Shown here in pieces: positions 19,041 to 27,721 of a stretch of DNA of 48,982 bases. The stretch lies in contig JAPOQE010000039.1 in NCBI GenBank assembly GCA_026710875.1, forward strand, positions 1 through 48,982. Reading direction: 5' to 3'. The stretch is from Gammaproteobacteria bacterium. GTDB taxonomy: Bacteria; Pseudomonadota; Gammaproteobacteria; UBA4575. Numbering within the stretch: position 1 is the stretch's first letter; every line of letters begins with the position of its first letter. Position numbers and translations under genes: made by a program. The notes under the pieces are model-generated. The model searched no databases. It saw only the letters and a list, made by a program, of their open reading frames with translations, and was not told where the DNA came from.

Positions 19041-20204
19041 CTAGTCTGCCGGCTCAAGACGCAGCAGCATACCGTTACGCGCATCGGTAAGCAGGTAAAT
19101 GAGGCCATCCGGACCCTGACGCACATCCCGGACCCGCCGCCCCCAGTCCTCAAGCAACCGTTCTTCGGCCACTACCCTGTCCCTCTCGATTCCAAGACGG
19201 GCCAGCAGTCTCCCGGAAAGCGCTCCTACGAACAGGCTTCCGCGCCAGTTCGGGAAGGCATCTCCATCATAAACCATCAGTCCGGAAGGTGAGATCGAGG
19301 GCACCCAGTAATGCAGCGGCTGGGTCATGCCCGCCTTGTGTGTACCCTCGCCAATCTTGAAACCGGAGTAGCTCAGGCCATACGTGATTACCGGCCAGCC
19401 AAAGTTCGCCCCGGGCTCGACGCGGTTCAGTTCGTCCCCGCCCCTGGGACCGTGCTCAACGAGATAGAGCTGTCCGCTCATCGGGTCCTTTGCCATGCCC
19501 TGCGGATTGCGGTTGCCATGGGTGTATATCTCGGGTCTGGCATTGGACCGGGCAACGAACGGATTGTTCTCCGGAACGCGTCCGTCCTCATGCAGGCGGA
19601 TCACGGAGCCCGCCGGGTCATCCAGGGCCTGCGCCCGGTCCGGGTCACCGCGCTCACCCGTAGTGATGAAAAGGTAACCATCGGAAAACACCAGGCGGGA
19701 ACCGAAATGACGGCTGCCTCGTGTGTGTGGCAATGCCACATAGAGCTCCTCGACGTCCTCGAGACGGTTGCCGACCAGTCGGCCGCGTGCGACCGCGGTG
19801 GCACCTCCTCCCTTGCCCGGGCTTGCATACGACAGATAGACCAGTCGGTTCTCGTCGAAGCGCGGATGGATTACGACATCGAGCAGGCCTCCCTGGCCGC
19901 TTGCATAGACCTGTGGAACCCCGGCCACTGGCTCCGGATCAAGCCTGCCTTGTACGATAAGTCGCAGGCGTCCCGGGCGCTCGGTGACCAGCATGGAGCC
20001 TTTCGGCAAGAAGGCCAGACTCCAGGGATGCTCAAGTCCATCGAGGATCTTGACCAGTCGGTAACGATGGTCCAGCGAATCAAACTCCCCGAGCAGTTCG
20101 CCGGCATCTGCCGAGCGACTCGCACCGAGAACAACCAATGCTGCAACAATCACTGCGAAAAGCCGGCAGGCGGTTCCCTCTATTGCGTCATGAATGTGCT
20201 TCAT
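19041..20204 (-). CDS. PQQ-dependent aldose sugar dehydrogenase (YliI/Asd family)
   Basis: A 387-residue exported six-bladed beta-propeller enzyme of the soluble glucose/sorbosone dehydrogenase family, which oxidises aldose sugars with PQQ as cofactor in the periplasm. After a signal peptide (LFAVIVAALVVLGASRSADA) come the family landmarks HPWSLAFLPKGSMLVTERPG, the TTGERGDPDRAQ loop, the NRNPQGMAKDP segment and the region VEHGPRGGDELNRVEPGANF, which normally supplies calcium and PQQ ligands. Length matches E. coli YliI (371). An upstream GTG at 20258 is possible, but the ATG at 20204 gives a better signal peptide. No PQQ synthesis genes are in the window. Confidence 0.88.
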   Translation of the reverse strand: MKHIHDAIEGTACRLFAVIVAALVVLGASRSADAGELLGEFDSLDHRYRLVKILDGLEHPWSLAFLPKGSMLVTERPGRLRLIVQGRLDPEPVAGVPQVYASGQGGLLDVVIHPRFDENRLVYLSYASPGKGGGATAVARGRLVGNRLEDVEELYVALPHTRGSRHFGSRLVFSDGYLFITTGERGDPDRAQALDDPAGSVIRLHEDGRVPENNPFVARSNARPEIYTHGNRNPQGMAKDPMSGQLYLVEHGPRGGDELNRVEPGANFGWPVITYGLSYSGFKIGEGTHKAGMTQPLHYWVPSISPSGLMVYDGDAFPNWRGSLFVGALSGRLLARLGIERDRVVAEERLLEDWGRRVRDVRQGPDGLIYLLTDARNGMLLRLEPAD

Positions 20205-20524
20205 ACCCAAATCCGTATTTTGCAAGCCCTCTATAGAGCGTATGTTCCTGCGGCCCACCCCGATAGCTTATACAATGAGTGTAGCAATCACACACGGCCA
20301 TTTACCATAGAATCTGGCATCAGAATCGTGGGCCTCGTAACAAAAGTAACACCCGAATAACGTACTATTGAGACCAATCGTACTACCAGGGAACCGGGAG
20401 TACAGGGGAATTGTCAAAATTCACTTGAACTAAAGTAAAAAGACCCCATTATTGCAGAGAGTGTAAAGTGCTTGATTCCGGCAATGTAAGGCAAGCGAAA
20501 GAAGATAGGAGAACATCTAAGTTT

Positions 20525-20755
20525 ATGGGTAAAAAAAGTGAATTAACGGCTCGAGTGGACAGGATGAACCTAGTGATGGCTGAGGTACGAAACGATCTCA
20601 AGTCGTTGCAAGAAGAGATGACGTACACGCTTCAAAAGTTTGGCTTGCCTGTAGAAGAACATACCAAGTGTGTTCACAGCATAGGTAAAATGCGTAAAAA
20701 ACTCAGTGGCGCAATGACTAAGACAGACGATTCCAAGAAGAAACAAGAATCGTAG
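20525..20755 (+). CDS. Small charged coiled-coil protein, unknown function
   Basis: From the ATG at 20525 it encodes 76 residues, MGKKSELTARVDRMNLVMAE and onward. The frame is open back to a GTG at 20468, but AGGAG at about 20508 favours the later ATG, though its spacing of about 12 bases is long. The protein is rich in Lys, Glu and Arg, with a heptad-like hydrophobic pattern (VDRMNLVMAEVRNDLKSLQE), no signal peptide and a lysine-rich tail. It sits at the left edge of the AT-rich island, so it may be an island gene or the last core gene. I do not recognise it. Confidence 0.5.
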   Translation: MGKKSELTARVDRMNLVMAEVRNDLKSLQEEMTYTLQKFGLPVEEHTKCVHSIGKMRKKLSGAMTKTDDSKKKQES

Positions 20756-20809
20756 TCCTTAAATTCAACAGGCATGACATCACACCGCTGGATGCGCATA
20801 GTCAGCATG

Positions 20810-21034
20810 TCACACACCACATCCTAGATTAGCAGCGGCCAGGGGAAGAAATTCCAACTGACGCTGTTTCATCCGTCCCATTCGGGAGCCTGCTAATCTC
20901 GTCTTTGCCAAGCTCGCCGCAGGCAGTTGTTTTATTTGAAATCCAAGTATCTCACTGCGAGTCATTCCAAATGCAGCTTGCAAGCCAAATAACTCATCAG
21001 CAGTGTCAACAATTGTCACTTTTATTCTGCGCAA
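20810..21034 (-). pseudogene. Possible remnant of a tyrosine-recombinase integrase
   Basis: A 74-codon frame directly after dndE (starting 13 bp inside it from a TTG). The segment ADELFGLQAAFGMTRSEILG resembles the LQxAFGLRxxE box that carries the first catalytic arginine in the phage-type integrases of the Integrase_1 group. The residues that follow do not look like a conserved fold, and the frame stops after about 50 more codons, so at most a decayed fragment remains. Position at the end of an AT-rich island fits an integration scar. The alternative is a chance open frame. Confidence 0.3.
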
Positions 21035-21399
21035 CCTCTTCCCAGAATAGTCAGTCTGATAAGATCATCCACGCTCCTTACATGACCTAGCTTATGCACA
21101 CCCATTTCAATTAAACCCACAGTTACTTCGCGGATATCTCCTTCAATTTGATTATCAAGCATAAATTTTTTTATCAGAAGTTCATATGTTGCAGCTAAAT
21201 CTCCAAACAAGACTTCTCTACTTAACTCTTGTCCATTATTGTCCTCTACGCCTGAATTACTAATCCCAGTTTCTTTGCTGAGACTGATAGAAATGGCAAT
21301 TCTAGAAAGTATATTGGGTGTAACGCCAGTATTAGCCTTAATAGCTCTAAACCGATCACTAGCCTTCTTGGATAGCTGTATCCTTGATGGTAGCGTCAT
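21022..21399 (-). CDS. dndE: DNA phosphorothioation protein DndE
   Basis: A 125-residue member of the DndE family, an essential part of the complex that puts sulfur into the DNA backbone; DndE is known to form a small helical protein that binds nicked DNA. The protein starts MTLPSRIQLSKKASDRFRAI, with the typical opening of basic residues and short helices, then GVTPNILSRIAISISL, and ends in a segment of hydrophobic helices with GLIEMGVHKLGH. Its ATG at 21399 overlaps the dndD stop as ATGA, with AGGTG 6 bases upstream; the longer frame from 21420 is unlikely. It is the last gene of dndBCDE. The family was assigned partly from context because DndE sequences are short. Confidence 0.85.
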   Translation of the reverse strand: MTLPSRIQLSKKASDRFRAIKANTGVTPNILSRIAISISLSKETGISNSGVEDNNGQELSREVLFGDLAATYELLIKKFMLDNQIEGDIREVTVGLIEMGVHKLGHVRSVDDLIRLTILGRGCAE

Positions 21400-23393
21400 G
21401 CTACACCTGATTGCTTCCAAAAATAACCTTGCTTGACAAAACTGGATTTCTTCTCAGGACTGTATACCACTTCAAATGCGTGGGAGATATTGGGTGATAG
21501 TTCAGAAAAAAAAGTTTTGTCAATTTCTGTATCAGTCGATAGCAAAATTACCTGATGGCTTGCTATGGGAAAATAATATTTTGCTAACTTTTTTCTATGT
21601 TTAGAATCAAGGCGGCCCAAAGGTGTGTCGATCATTACAGGTAAATTTCTTCCGCTTGCTTTTGCCAAAGAATTTAGCATAGCTATAGCATAAATCTGAC
21701 GCTCCCCAGCCGACATTTCATCTATAGAAACCTCATCTTCATTTCCTGCATCAATTAGCTTGATATCGAATGAATGAAGGTCAATCTGTGCCGTGAGATG
21801 TAAGTCTTCTTTTCGGGCAAGAACTCGATACGAGTTTTCAAATATCTCTTTAAGATAATCTACTTTGTATTTTTTCATTTTTTCTGAAAACTCTTTTAAT
21901 AATATTTGAGTAGTCGCTGCATATTCAATTTGTCGATCTAATTTACTACTAGAGTCTATTTGTTCCGTTATATTTTCTAGTTTTTTAACAATCATCAATG
22001 CTGACTTTAGAAAGGCTCTTCTTTTTTCAAAGTGTTTCTCAATTTTTCCATATTGTTCGGCTTTTTTTGTTTGTAATCTGGATAGTTTAGAAAGAGTTTC
22101 TCGTAGCAGTTCATCCTCCGGGGCGCGGGCAAAATTGTCTTCTAAATGCTGTTGCTTCTCACGAAGCTGTTGAAGTTTAGCCAACGTATCTGTAGCGGAA
22201 TGCTGTTCTGCAACACAAAATTCCAAGTCCTTTTGCACTTGGCTTCGCACTGCTGGGCCCACATTAAATACGCTTTCTAACGTATTTTGGGGGTTCTGGA
22301 GAGAATGTTGCTTTCTGCGTAGAATCTCCAAGACTGTTGCCGAGCCATGCAAATTTTCCAGCTTTACTTCTGATATCAAGTCTTCAGCCAGTTGCAATGC
22401 TCCTTTTCTCTGCAGATTCTTACTGTAAGACTGCTTTTCTTGTTCTAGACTTTTAAGCAATGATTTTAAAGGATCAATTGCCAAAGCCAGGGTGAGTCTG
22501 CTAGACAACAGTTCACGTGCATTTTGTTCTAAATGATCTATTTTGTATTTTGTATCAATTGAATCAATTGATGATTTTTGACGCGATCTTGCCCAAGCCC
22601 CTCCCATTTCCATGAGTGTAGCTTCAGTTCGTTGAATATTTACTTCTAGTTCTGCTAATTCACATCTACAGTTATCTATCTCAGTTTGCTCAGAATAAGC
22701 TAATTCCCGAAATTGGCTTAGCTCTTTTTCCATGACTTTTTGATGCCTAGCCAAGTCATCAGGTGCTGTAGTGAGCCGCCTTTTCCTCTTGTAAAGAGCT
22801 AAGTCCGCTGAAAGTATATTTATTATGTCTAGCCCAATTAGCTTCTGGATTGAATTTGATAGTTCAAGATTGCTATTCTCAGCCGCTAAGTCAGAAACCT
22901 TTTCACCATCAAAGAAAAACAACTCTGACACACCTAGAGGTACTAATTCGTTCAAGAAGGCTTGTGCTTGGTCTTGGCTTAACCCGCCAATTTCCTTACC
23001 GTCTTTGCTAATAAAAAGATCTTCAAGAACTCCTTCCCCTTTCCTTTCCCAACGTCTCGTTACTTGATATTCGCTAATCTCCCCTAGATGTGCGTATTCA
23101 AATGTGACTTCGACACTTGCACCACCAGCCGGTACGATGCTGTCTTGTGTTTTGTGAATGGATTTCAATAAGAAGTTTGAATATACCTTTTTAGAGGTGC
23201 CCCTCCCTAGAGATTGACGCCCATGAAATGCTAACCGGATTGCCAACAATATGCTGGTCTTCCCAGCACCATTAAGACCTCCGAACAGTATGATTGGTCT
23301 TGTATGCCCGTACTTAACTCCAGGTTTCAGTGTGATTTGATGAGTGCCTCGGAAAATACGAAAATCTGTCATCCGTAGAACAGACAATATCAT
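21396..23393 (-). CDS. dndD: DNA phosphorothioation ATPase DndD
   Basis: A 665-residue SMC/Rad50-like ATPase. In Dnd systems DndD is thought to supply energy for, or alter, DNA structure during sulfur insertion. Walker A is GLNGAGKT at residues 39-46, followed by AIRLAFHGRQ; the Q-loop region has FFFDGEKVSDLA. A long central part of about 350 residues is coiled coil, without an obvious zinc hook. The ABC signature SAGERQIYAIAML begins near residue 561, and Walker B with the D-loop is MIDTPLGRLDSKH near residue 588. The start overlaps the dndC stop by 4 bp (ATGA) and the end overlaps dndE, so the three are translationally coupled. The gene is AT-rich compared with the flanking core genes. Confidence 0.95.
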   Translation of the reverse strand: MILSVLRMTDFRIFRGTHQITLKPGVKYGHTRPIILFGGLNGAGKTSILLAIRLAFHGRQSLGRGTSKKVYSNFLLKSIHKTQDSIVPAGGASVEVTFEYAHLGEISEYQVTRRWERKGEGVLEDLFISKDGKEIGGLSQDQAQAFLNELVPLGVSELFFFDGEKVSDLAAENSNLELSNSIQKLIGLDIINILSADLALYKRKRRLTTAPDDLARHQKVMEKELSQFRELAYSEQTEIDNCRCELAELEVNIQRTEATLMEMGGAWARSRQKSSIDSIDTKYKIDHLEQNARELLSSRLTLALAIDPLKSLLKSLEQEKQSYSKNLQRKGALQLAEDLISEVKLENLHGSATVLEILRRKQHSLQNPQNTLESVFNVGPAVRSQVQKDLEFCVAEQHSATDTLAKLQQLREKQQHLEDNFARAPEDELLRETLSKLSRLQTKKAEQYGKIEKHFEKRRAFLKSALMIVKKLENITEQIDSSSKLDRQIEYAATTQILLKEFSEKMKKYKVDYLKEIFENSYRVLARKEDLHLTAQIDLHSFDIKLIDAGNEDEVSIDEMSAGERQIYAIAMLNSLAKASGRNLPVMIDTPLGRLDSKHRKKLAKYYFPIASHQVILLSTDTEIDKTFFSELSPNISHAFEVVYSPEKKSSFVKQGYFWKQSGVA

Positions 23394-24925
23394 TGGTTTC
23401 TACCAATAAATTCAGATTCTTGTTCTCCTAGCATTTTCATAATTTCATCTCGATCTTTTTCCCAGTCTGAGTACCTGGCTTTATCTCGATGATGCTGGTT
23501 TTCTATTTTCTCTAGGCTTTCCCAATCTTGGCTAAGCAATGTGTCCAACTGTTTTTGAATTCCCCGTCTGTTGCCTGATCCTATAGCCGCAACCTCCAAA
23601 TCAATTAGCTTCTGAACAAGCGGAGCCGGAATTGAGTACTCCTTGCTCAAAGACTCAACGAGTTCTATATCAAATTCAGAGAAAGTACCAAAATCATCTT
23701 TAACCCACTGAATTGGGTCATCTGGATATACCTCCTTATAAATTTTAGGAAGTGAATCTTTCCAATCTGGCTCGTTTGGGTCACTCAGCCACTGTTGACG
23801 TATTTCATGCAGTTCATCTCTTTGGATTAATTCAATATCCTGTCCGTTTTGCCTAAGTTTTTTTTCAATTTTGAGCAATCTCCTGAGCCAAGTCTTGCGC
23901 TGTTTCATCCAGTATGGACCAGGTATTACTTTCGAAATGGTGGATGAGTCATCATTAATTTTTTTACTCGCAGAAAATGTCACTTTCCCACTGCGGCGCT
24001 TGTAATTTCGATACTTGCGTTTATTTTCAGGTATGGTGGATTTAGCTAATTCATTCCTAAAATCTAGAAGTGGCTGCATCCAAGTCTCACCTGACTCAAT
24101 TAGCCCGTGCATGGCCTTATCCTCATTTACAACTGTGCATGTCCAGCAACCAAACCGAGAATTACCACAGGACGGTGTAGATGTATCTATGACCAGTGGG
24201 CATTCACCCTGGTTAGAACCTTTATAAAGTTCAAAAAGTTTTTTATTTGTGTCCCCCCACGGAGTAGGTGCACCAAGTAGGTACTCCCAAACTTCATCGG
24301 CAGACCAATCTTCTATTGGCATATAGGTATATGCATTCGGTAGTGATTTATGCCTTCCTAGTAAAGAATTTTTTATCCGATGCCGTGCAATGACCTGTGC
24401 GCGTGTTGCACTCTCCTGGCGGCGAGAACCAAGCACAATTATCGCCTCACCAAACTCAGCAACCTTGTCAAGAATAAACGTATTTACTGGATCAATTTTC
24501 ATCCTTTCCGTACACCATCTAAAACTTTTAGTTGGTGCTGGGTATCCCCTGCCAAGCAAATTGGCCCAGAAAGTTTGACTTTTTTTAGGATGAACTTGAT
24601 TAAGGCTGACTTTAAAAGAATTTTCTCCAGCTGCTGACGCAACAGATTTCAGAACATGTTTAATTTGATCAACGACAACAGGAGTTTCAACCAATGTGTC
24701 AGAAGATACGACATAGAGAGTTTTATTCCGTTTATCTTCGCTTAGGGTCACAATAGATTCATAAACGAGAGAAAGCACAGCAGTTGAGTCTTTACCTCCA
24801 CTGAACCCGATAACCCACGGCCTTTCATCCGCGGTGTACATGGTTTGAATCTCTTGGATAAGATTAGAGCAGGGCCGGCCTGCAAATTTTGTATTTCTTA
24901 CTAATTCACTGTGAGTCTTGTACAT
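23390..24925 (-). CDS. dndC: DNA phosphorothioation protein DndC (PP-loop ATPase, Fe-S)
   Basis: A 511-residue member of the PAPS-reductase/PP-loop family that activates the DNA backbone for sulfur transfer. The PP-loop SGGKDST is at residues 42-48. Four cysteines placed as in known DndC iron-sulfur proteins are visible: Cys138 in RWCTERMKIDP, then Cys253, Cys260 and Cys263 in CGNSRFGCWTC, likely ligands of a 4Fe-4S cluster. The C-terminal 200 residues are helical and charged. It follows dndB by 5 bp and overlaps dndD by 4 bp. DndC normally works with a cysteine desulfurase (DndA or a housekeeping IscS); no such gene is in this window. Confidence 0.95.
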   Translation of the reverse strand: MYKTHSELVRNTKFAGRPCSNLIQEIQTMYTADERPWVIGFSGGKDSTAVLSLVYESIVTLSEDKRNKTLYVVSSDTLVETPVVVDQIKHVLKSVASAAGENSFKVSLNQVHPKKSQTFWANLLGRGYPAPTKSFRWCTERMKIDPVNTFILDKVAEFGEAIIVLGSRRQESATRAQVIARHRIKNSLLGRHKSLPNAYTYMPIEDWSADEVWEYLLGAPTPWGDTNKKLFELYKGSNQGECPLVIDTSTPSCGNSRFGCWTCTVVNEDKAMHGLIESGETWMQPLLDFRNELAKSTIPENKRKYRNYKRRSGKVTFSASKKINDDSSTISKVIPGPYWMKQRKTWLRRLLKIEKKLRQNGQDIELIQRDELHEIRQQWLSDPNEPDWKDSLPKIYKEVYPDDPIQWVKDDFGTFSEFDIELVESLSKEYSIPAPLVQKLIDLEVAAIGSGNRRGIQKQLDTLLSQDWESLEKIENQHHRDKARYSDWEKDRDEIMKMLGEQESEFIGRNQ

Positions 24926-24930
24926 TGGGA

Positions 24931-26007
24931 CTAGGTAAACTCCTGCTCAATTTGCTTATCCTCATCACGTAAAGGCATATTCAGTTCTTTTTTAATGTAT
25001 ATGGCTGTGCGAGCAACATTGTATGTTGCCTTGCTTATCCTGCCGTTGTTCATAGCTCGGCCTTCCCAGGCAGGATTTATCCTAGACCAATCTATACTTT
25101 TCAGCTTCTTCAATTTTGCTTTCCAGGACCTCTCAGGAAGTAACAATAGTTCTGACCCTACAATTCCTATCGCCTGGAGTGTTACACCGTGGGCGTGTAC
25201 GAAGGATTCTCTAAGTCCGCTGGGAGCTATTTCTCGGCTGAGGACTTTTTGCCAATCAGGCATGTTCGCAGCCACATCATTCCAAAATTTAACTGCGAGA
25301 TCCTTATCCCCCTTGCTTATTGTATCCTTGCCGCTTTTTTTCAAAAGTGCTTTGGTTGCATTCTTGATAGCACTAAGTGTGAATAGCTTAAGACTACGAT
25401 TTGAAATACTGGATTTCTCCATTTCAGTAGTGCGGCTAAAAACATGAACATTCTTTTGTACATGTCGTCCTAGCTCAGAGATTTGGTCCCGCAAATCATA
25501 CAATGTACTTAGTGAGTCAGAAGGTCGTACCGCGTGCTTGTTTAAATCAGCAAACATTTGTTGAGCCCGTGCTAGGCCCTCATCAATGAAAAACATTACA
25601 GGGATGCTATCGTGGCCCAACTCAGGGTTTTCTTTGATTGCCGCCTCAATTGCTTTTCGGCGATGCTGGCCATCATTAATTATGATCTGCGCGTCCATTG
25701 GAACAGTGAGTGTTCCTATATTTGCACCTAAACCTATGTCTTCTGATGGTGCAAAAGACACTTTAGAATTTATAGATGCAGTAACGCAAGATAGTGTGTA
25801 ATCCTGTGGGTTATCAAGAAGATAGGAAGCAATTTCTGGAACCCGATTGAGATTTAGCGTACGTTGGGCACGCAGCTCTGGAGGTACTTCTTCTTCATCA
25901 AATTTAAATAGGGTAGGCACTACTCGCATCGGACACATCGCTATATAGCATGGACGACCCGACTGAATACCGCGCACGGCAGGAAATGAATGAAGATAAG
26001 TACTCAT
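24931..26007 (-). CDS. dndB: DndB, DGQHR-domain protein of the phosphorothioation operon
   Basis: A 358-residue DndB-family protein. The defining motif DGQHR is at residues 112-116 (IINDGQHRRKAIE), with the companion segment QMFADLNKHAVRPSDSLSTL further on. DGQHR proteins are related to ParB-like domains. In Salmonella and Streptomyces DndB is known as a repressor that binds the dnd promoter and tunes modification level. It is the first gene of dndBCDE. No ribosome site is visible before its ATG, and a possible promoter upstream would give an almost leaderless message. Tandem 20-base repeats lie 13-54 bases upstream of the start and could be its own operator. Confidence 0.93.
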   Translation of the reverse strand: MSTYLHSFPAVRGIQSGRPCYIAMCPMRVVPTLFKFDEEEVPPELRAQRTLNLNRVPEIASYLLDNPQDYTLSCVTASINSKVSFAPSEDIGLGANIGTLTVPMDAQIIINDGQHRRKAIEAAIKENPELGHDSIPVMFFIDEGLARAQQMFADLNKHAVRPSDSLSTLYDLRDQISELGRHVQKNVHVFSRTTEMEKSSISNRSLKLFTLSAIKNATKALLKKSGKDTISKGDKDLAVKFWNDVAANMPDWQKVLSREIAPSGLRESFVHAHGVTLQAIGIVGSELLLLPERSWKAKLKKLKSIDWSRINPAWEGRAMNNGRISKATYNVARTAIYIKKELNMPLRDEDKQIEQEFT

Positions 26008-26019
26008 GAGGCATTGCGA

Positions 26020-26061
26020 AAGTTAAATTAAAATTTATTGGAAGTCAAATTAAAGTTTATT
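26020..26061. repeat. Tandem imperfect 20-base repeats in the dndB promoter region (possible operator)
   Basis: Two copies, AAGTTAAATTAAAATTTATT at 26020-26039 and AAGTCAAATTAAAGTTTATT at 26042-26061, match at 18 of 20 positions and start 22 bases apart, about two turns of the helix. A shorter third copy of the core, TCAAATTAAAGT, is at 26188-26199. On the minus strand a possible promoter TTGACT (26043-26048), 17 bases, TAACTT (26020-26025) falls inside the repeats. The placement suggests a regulator-binding array, perhaps for DndB. AT-richness makes chance similarity possible. Confidence 0.5.
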
Positions 26062-26622
26062 TTAACATACATGCTATTGGATAATACGCTATAGTCTCAA
26101 AAATAAAGAATACGCTGCCAACCCAAAGAGTAAAGTATGTTTATTTTCGAGATTACTTTGCAATAACGACCTGAATTTGGCATGCCCTCAAATTAAAGTC
26201 AGCTTTTGATGGATAACATTTTGGACCTGTAAAGGCTCAAGCATTCCCAAGAGGCTGCAGCAAAAGAATTCTACGTATAACCAGTATGAGAATGACTGGA
26301 TCGACGAACCTCAAGAGTATTCTAATCCGACATTCTTGAATACTACTGGAGATTTCTAAGCATGCTTAGTAGAGGTTGGCAACAACATCAATCTGCAAAA
26401 TACCAGCAATGTTTGTTAACCGTAACACGTGATTCACACTGTACACTTCAATCTCCTACGCAACATCGTGTATTCCAGACATAGTAAATATCATTTCGTT
26501 CATTTTCTTATAACTTAGCAAACAGATATTAGTGACCGTGATGTGAGAGTAGTTCTGACAATTTCGGTTGCGAAATATGTCTCAAACTAGCAATGTTTCT
26601 TTGCTACATGTTGGAGGATTTA
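26062..26622. other. Divergent intergenic region between dndB and the HNH endonuclease gene
   Basis: About 560 AT-rich bases with no supported gene. It must contain the endonuclease promoter and perhaps upstream control sites for dndB. A third copy of the TCAAATTAAAGT core is at 26188-26199. I see no tRNA, no long inverted repeat and no convincing sigma70 promoter for the rightward gene. Confidence 0.5.
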
Positions 26623-27513
26623 ATGTCATATCTGCAATCATTATTAGAAATATTCGATAATCTTAAAATGGGAAAAAGGAAGGGCCAACATGCACCGCAT
26701 AAGCCTCTATTGATTTTGTACGCACTTAGTGAACTCCAAAGAGGTCAAAAAACATTTGCCTATAGAGATGTAGATCCTGCACTTACGAGTCTTCTCAAGA
26801 CCTTTGGACCGCAGCGAGTGTCGCATCACTCTGAATACCCATTTTGGAGACTGCAGAACGATGGAATTTGGATCGTAACTGCTGATGCACCTCTAGAATC
26901 GCGCAAAAGTAATTCAGACGCCAAGAAATCTGAATTGATACAGAAAAACGCTATAGGAGCATTTTCTCCTAGTGCAATGAAAACTCTTATGGCACATCCA
27001 CAAAACATAAGAACTGTAGCAAAATGGCTATTAGAAGCAAATTTCCCAGAATCATTGCATCATGACATTCTTGATGCAGTTGGGCTAAATTTGGAAGTAG
27101 CGGGAAATCAGCAAAGGCGCAGCCCAGATTTTCGTCGAAGAGTATTAAGGGCATACGAATCCCGATGTTGCGTGTGTGGTTATGACATGCGACTAGGAGA
27201 CAATTCTGCTGGACTCGAAGCAGCACATATTATGTGGCATCAAGTCGGCGGACCAGACAAAGAGTCTAATGGCCTTGCATTGTGTGTGCTACACCATAAG
27301 GCATTTGACCTCGGTGCGTTTGCTATTGATGATGATGGACAAACCGTTGTTTGTAGCCAAGAACTATCTGGTACTACTAGAACGGAATGGTTGCTTGCTT
27401 TTCACGGTACGCGTTTAAAGCGCCCACAGAGTGTATGTTATTTCCCAGAAAGAAAGTTCTTGGAGTGGCACCGCGTTACAATATTCAAGGGCCCTGGGAG
27501 AGACTTTAAATAG
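26623..27513 (+). CDS. Phosphorothioate-dependent restriction endonuclease (sulfur-binding domain + HNH)
   Basis: A 296-residue two-domain nuclease. Residues 1 to about 155 resemble the sulfur-binding domain (SBD) of type IV enzymes such as ScoMcrA and SprMcrA, which recognise phosphorothioated DNA: RKGQHAPHKPLLILYAL (residues 19-35), LLKTFGP, then SEYPFWRLQNDG (residues 70-81), whose Tyr-Pro matches, as I recall, part of the sulfur pocket. The HNH domain follows: Cys182-x2-Cys185, AAHI with His202, Asn216 and CVLHH at 221-225. The start is fixed by GGAGG 5 bases before the ATG at 26623; upstream in-frame ATGs (26593, 26608) lack a site. It is divergent from dndBCDE. A nuclease that cuts sulfur-marked DNA beside the genes that make the mark is unexpected. 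Confidence 0.85.
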   Translation: MSYLQSLLEIFDNLKMGKRKGQHAPHKPLLILYALSELQRGQKTFAYRDVDPALTSLLKTFGPQRVSHHSEYPFWRLQNDGIWIVTADAPLESRKSNSDAKKSELIQKNAIGAFSPSAMKTLMAHPQNIRTVAKWLLEANFPESLHHDILDAVGLNLEVAGNQQRRSPDFRRRVLRAYESRCCVCGYDMRLGDNSAGLEAAHIMWHQVGGPDKESNGLALCVLHHKAFDLGAFAIDDDGQTVVCSQELSGTTRTEWLLAFHGTRLKRPQSVCYFPERKFLEWHRVTIFKGPGRDFK

Positions 27514-27721
27514 TGATGCTATCTAGGAAGTATAAAAATGCAAGTAAGATGAAAAATTCAAACTCCTCTAAAACTTGATCCGCTTTGCACAAAACCAACT
27601 ACGATTAGTCCGCTTAACTCCCCATGCATGGACTAGGTATATTACATTTCTAACAAGAATTACCCGCAAATACCTTCCGCAATTGGATTGGGGTGGGCTC
27701 TGATTTAAAAACATTTAAAAG

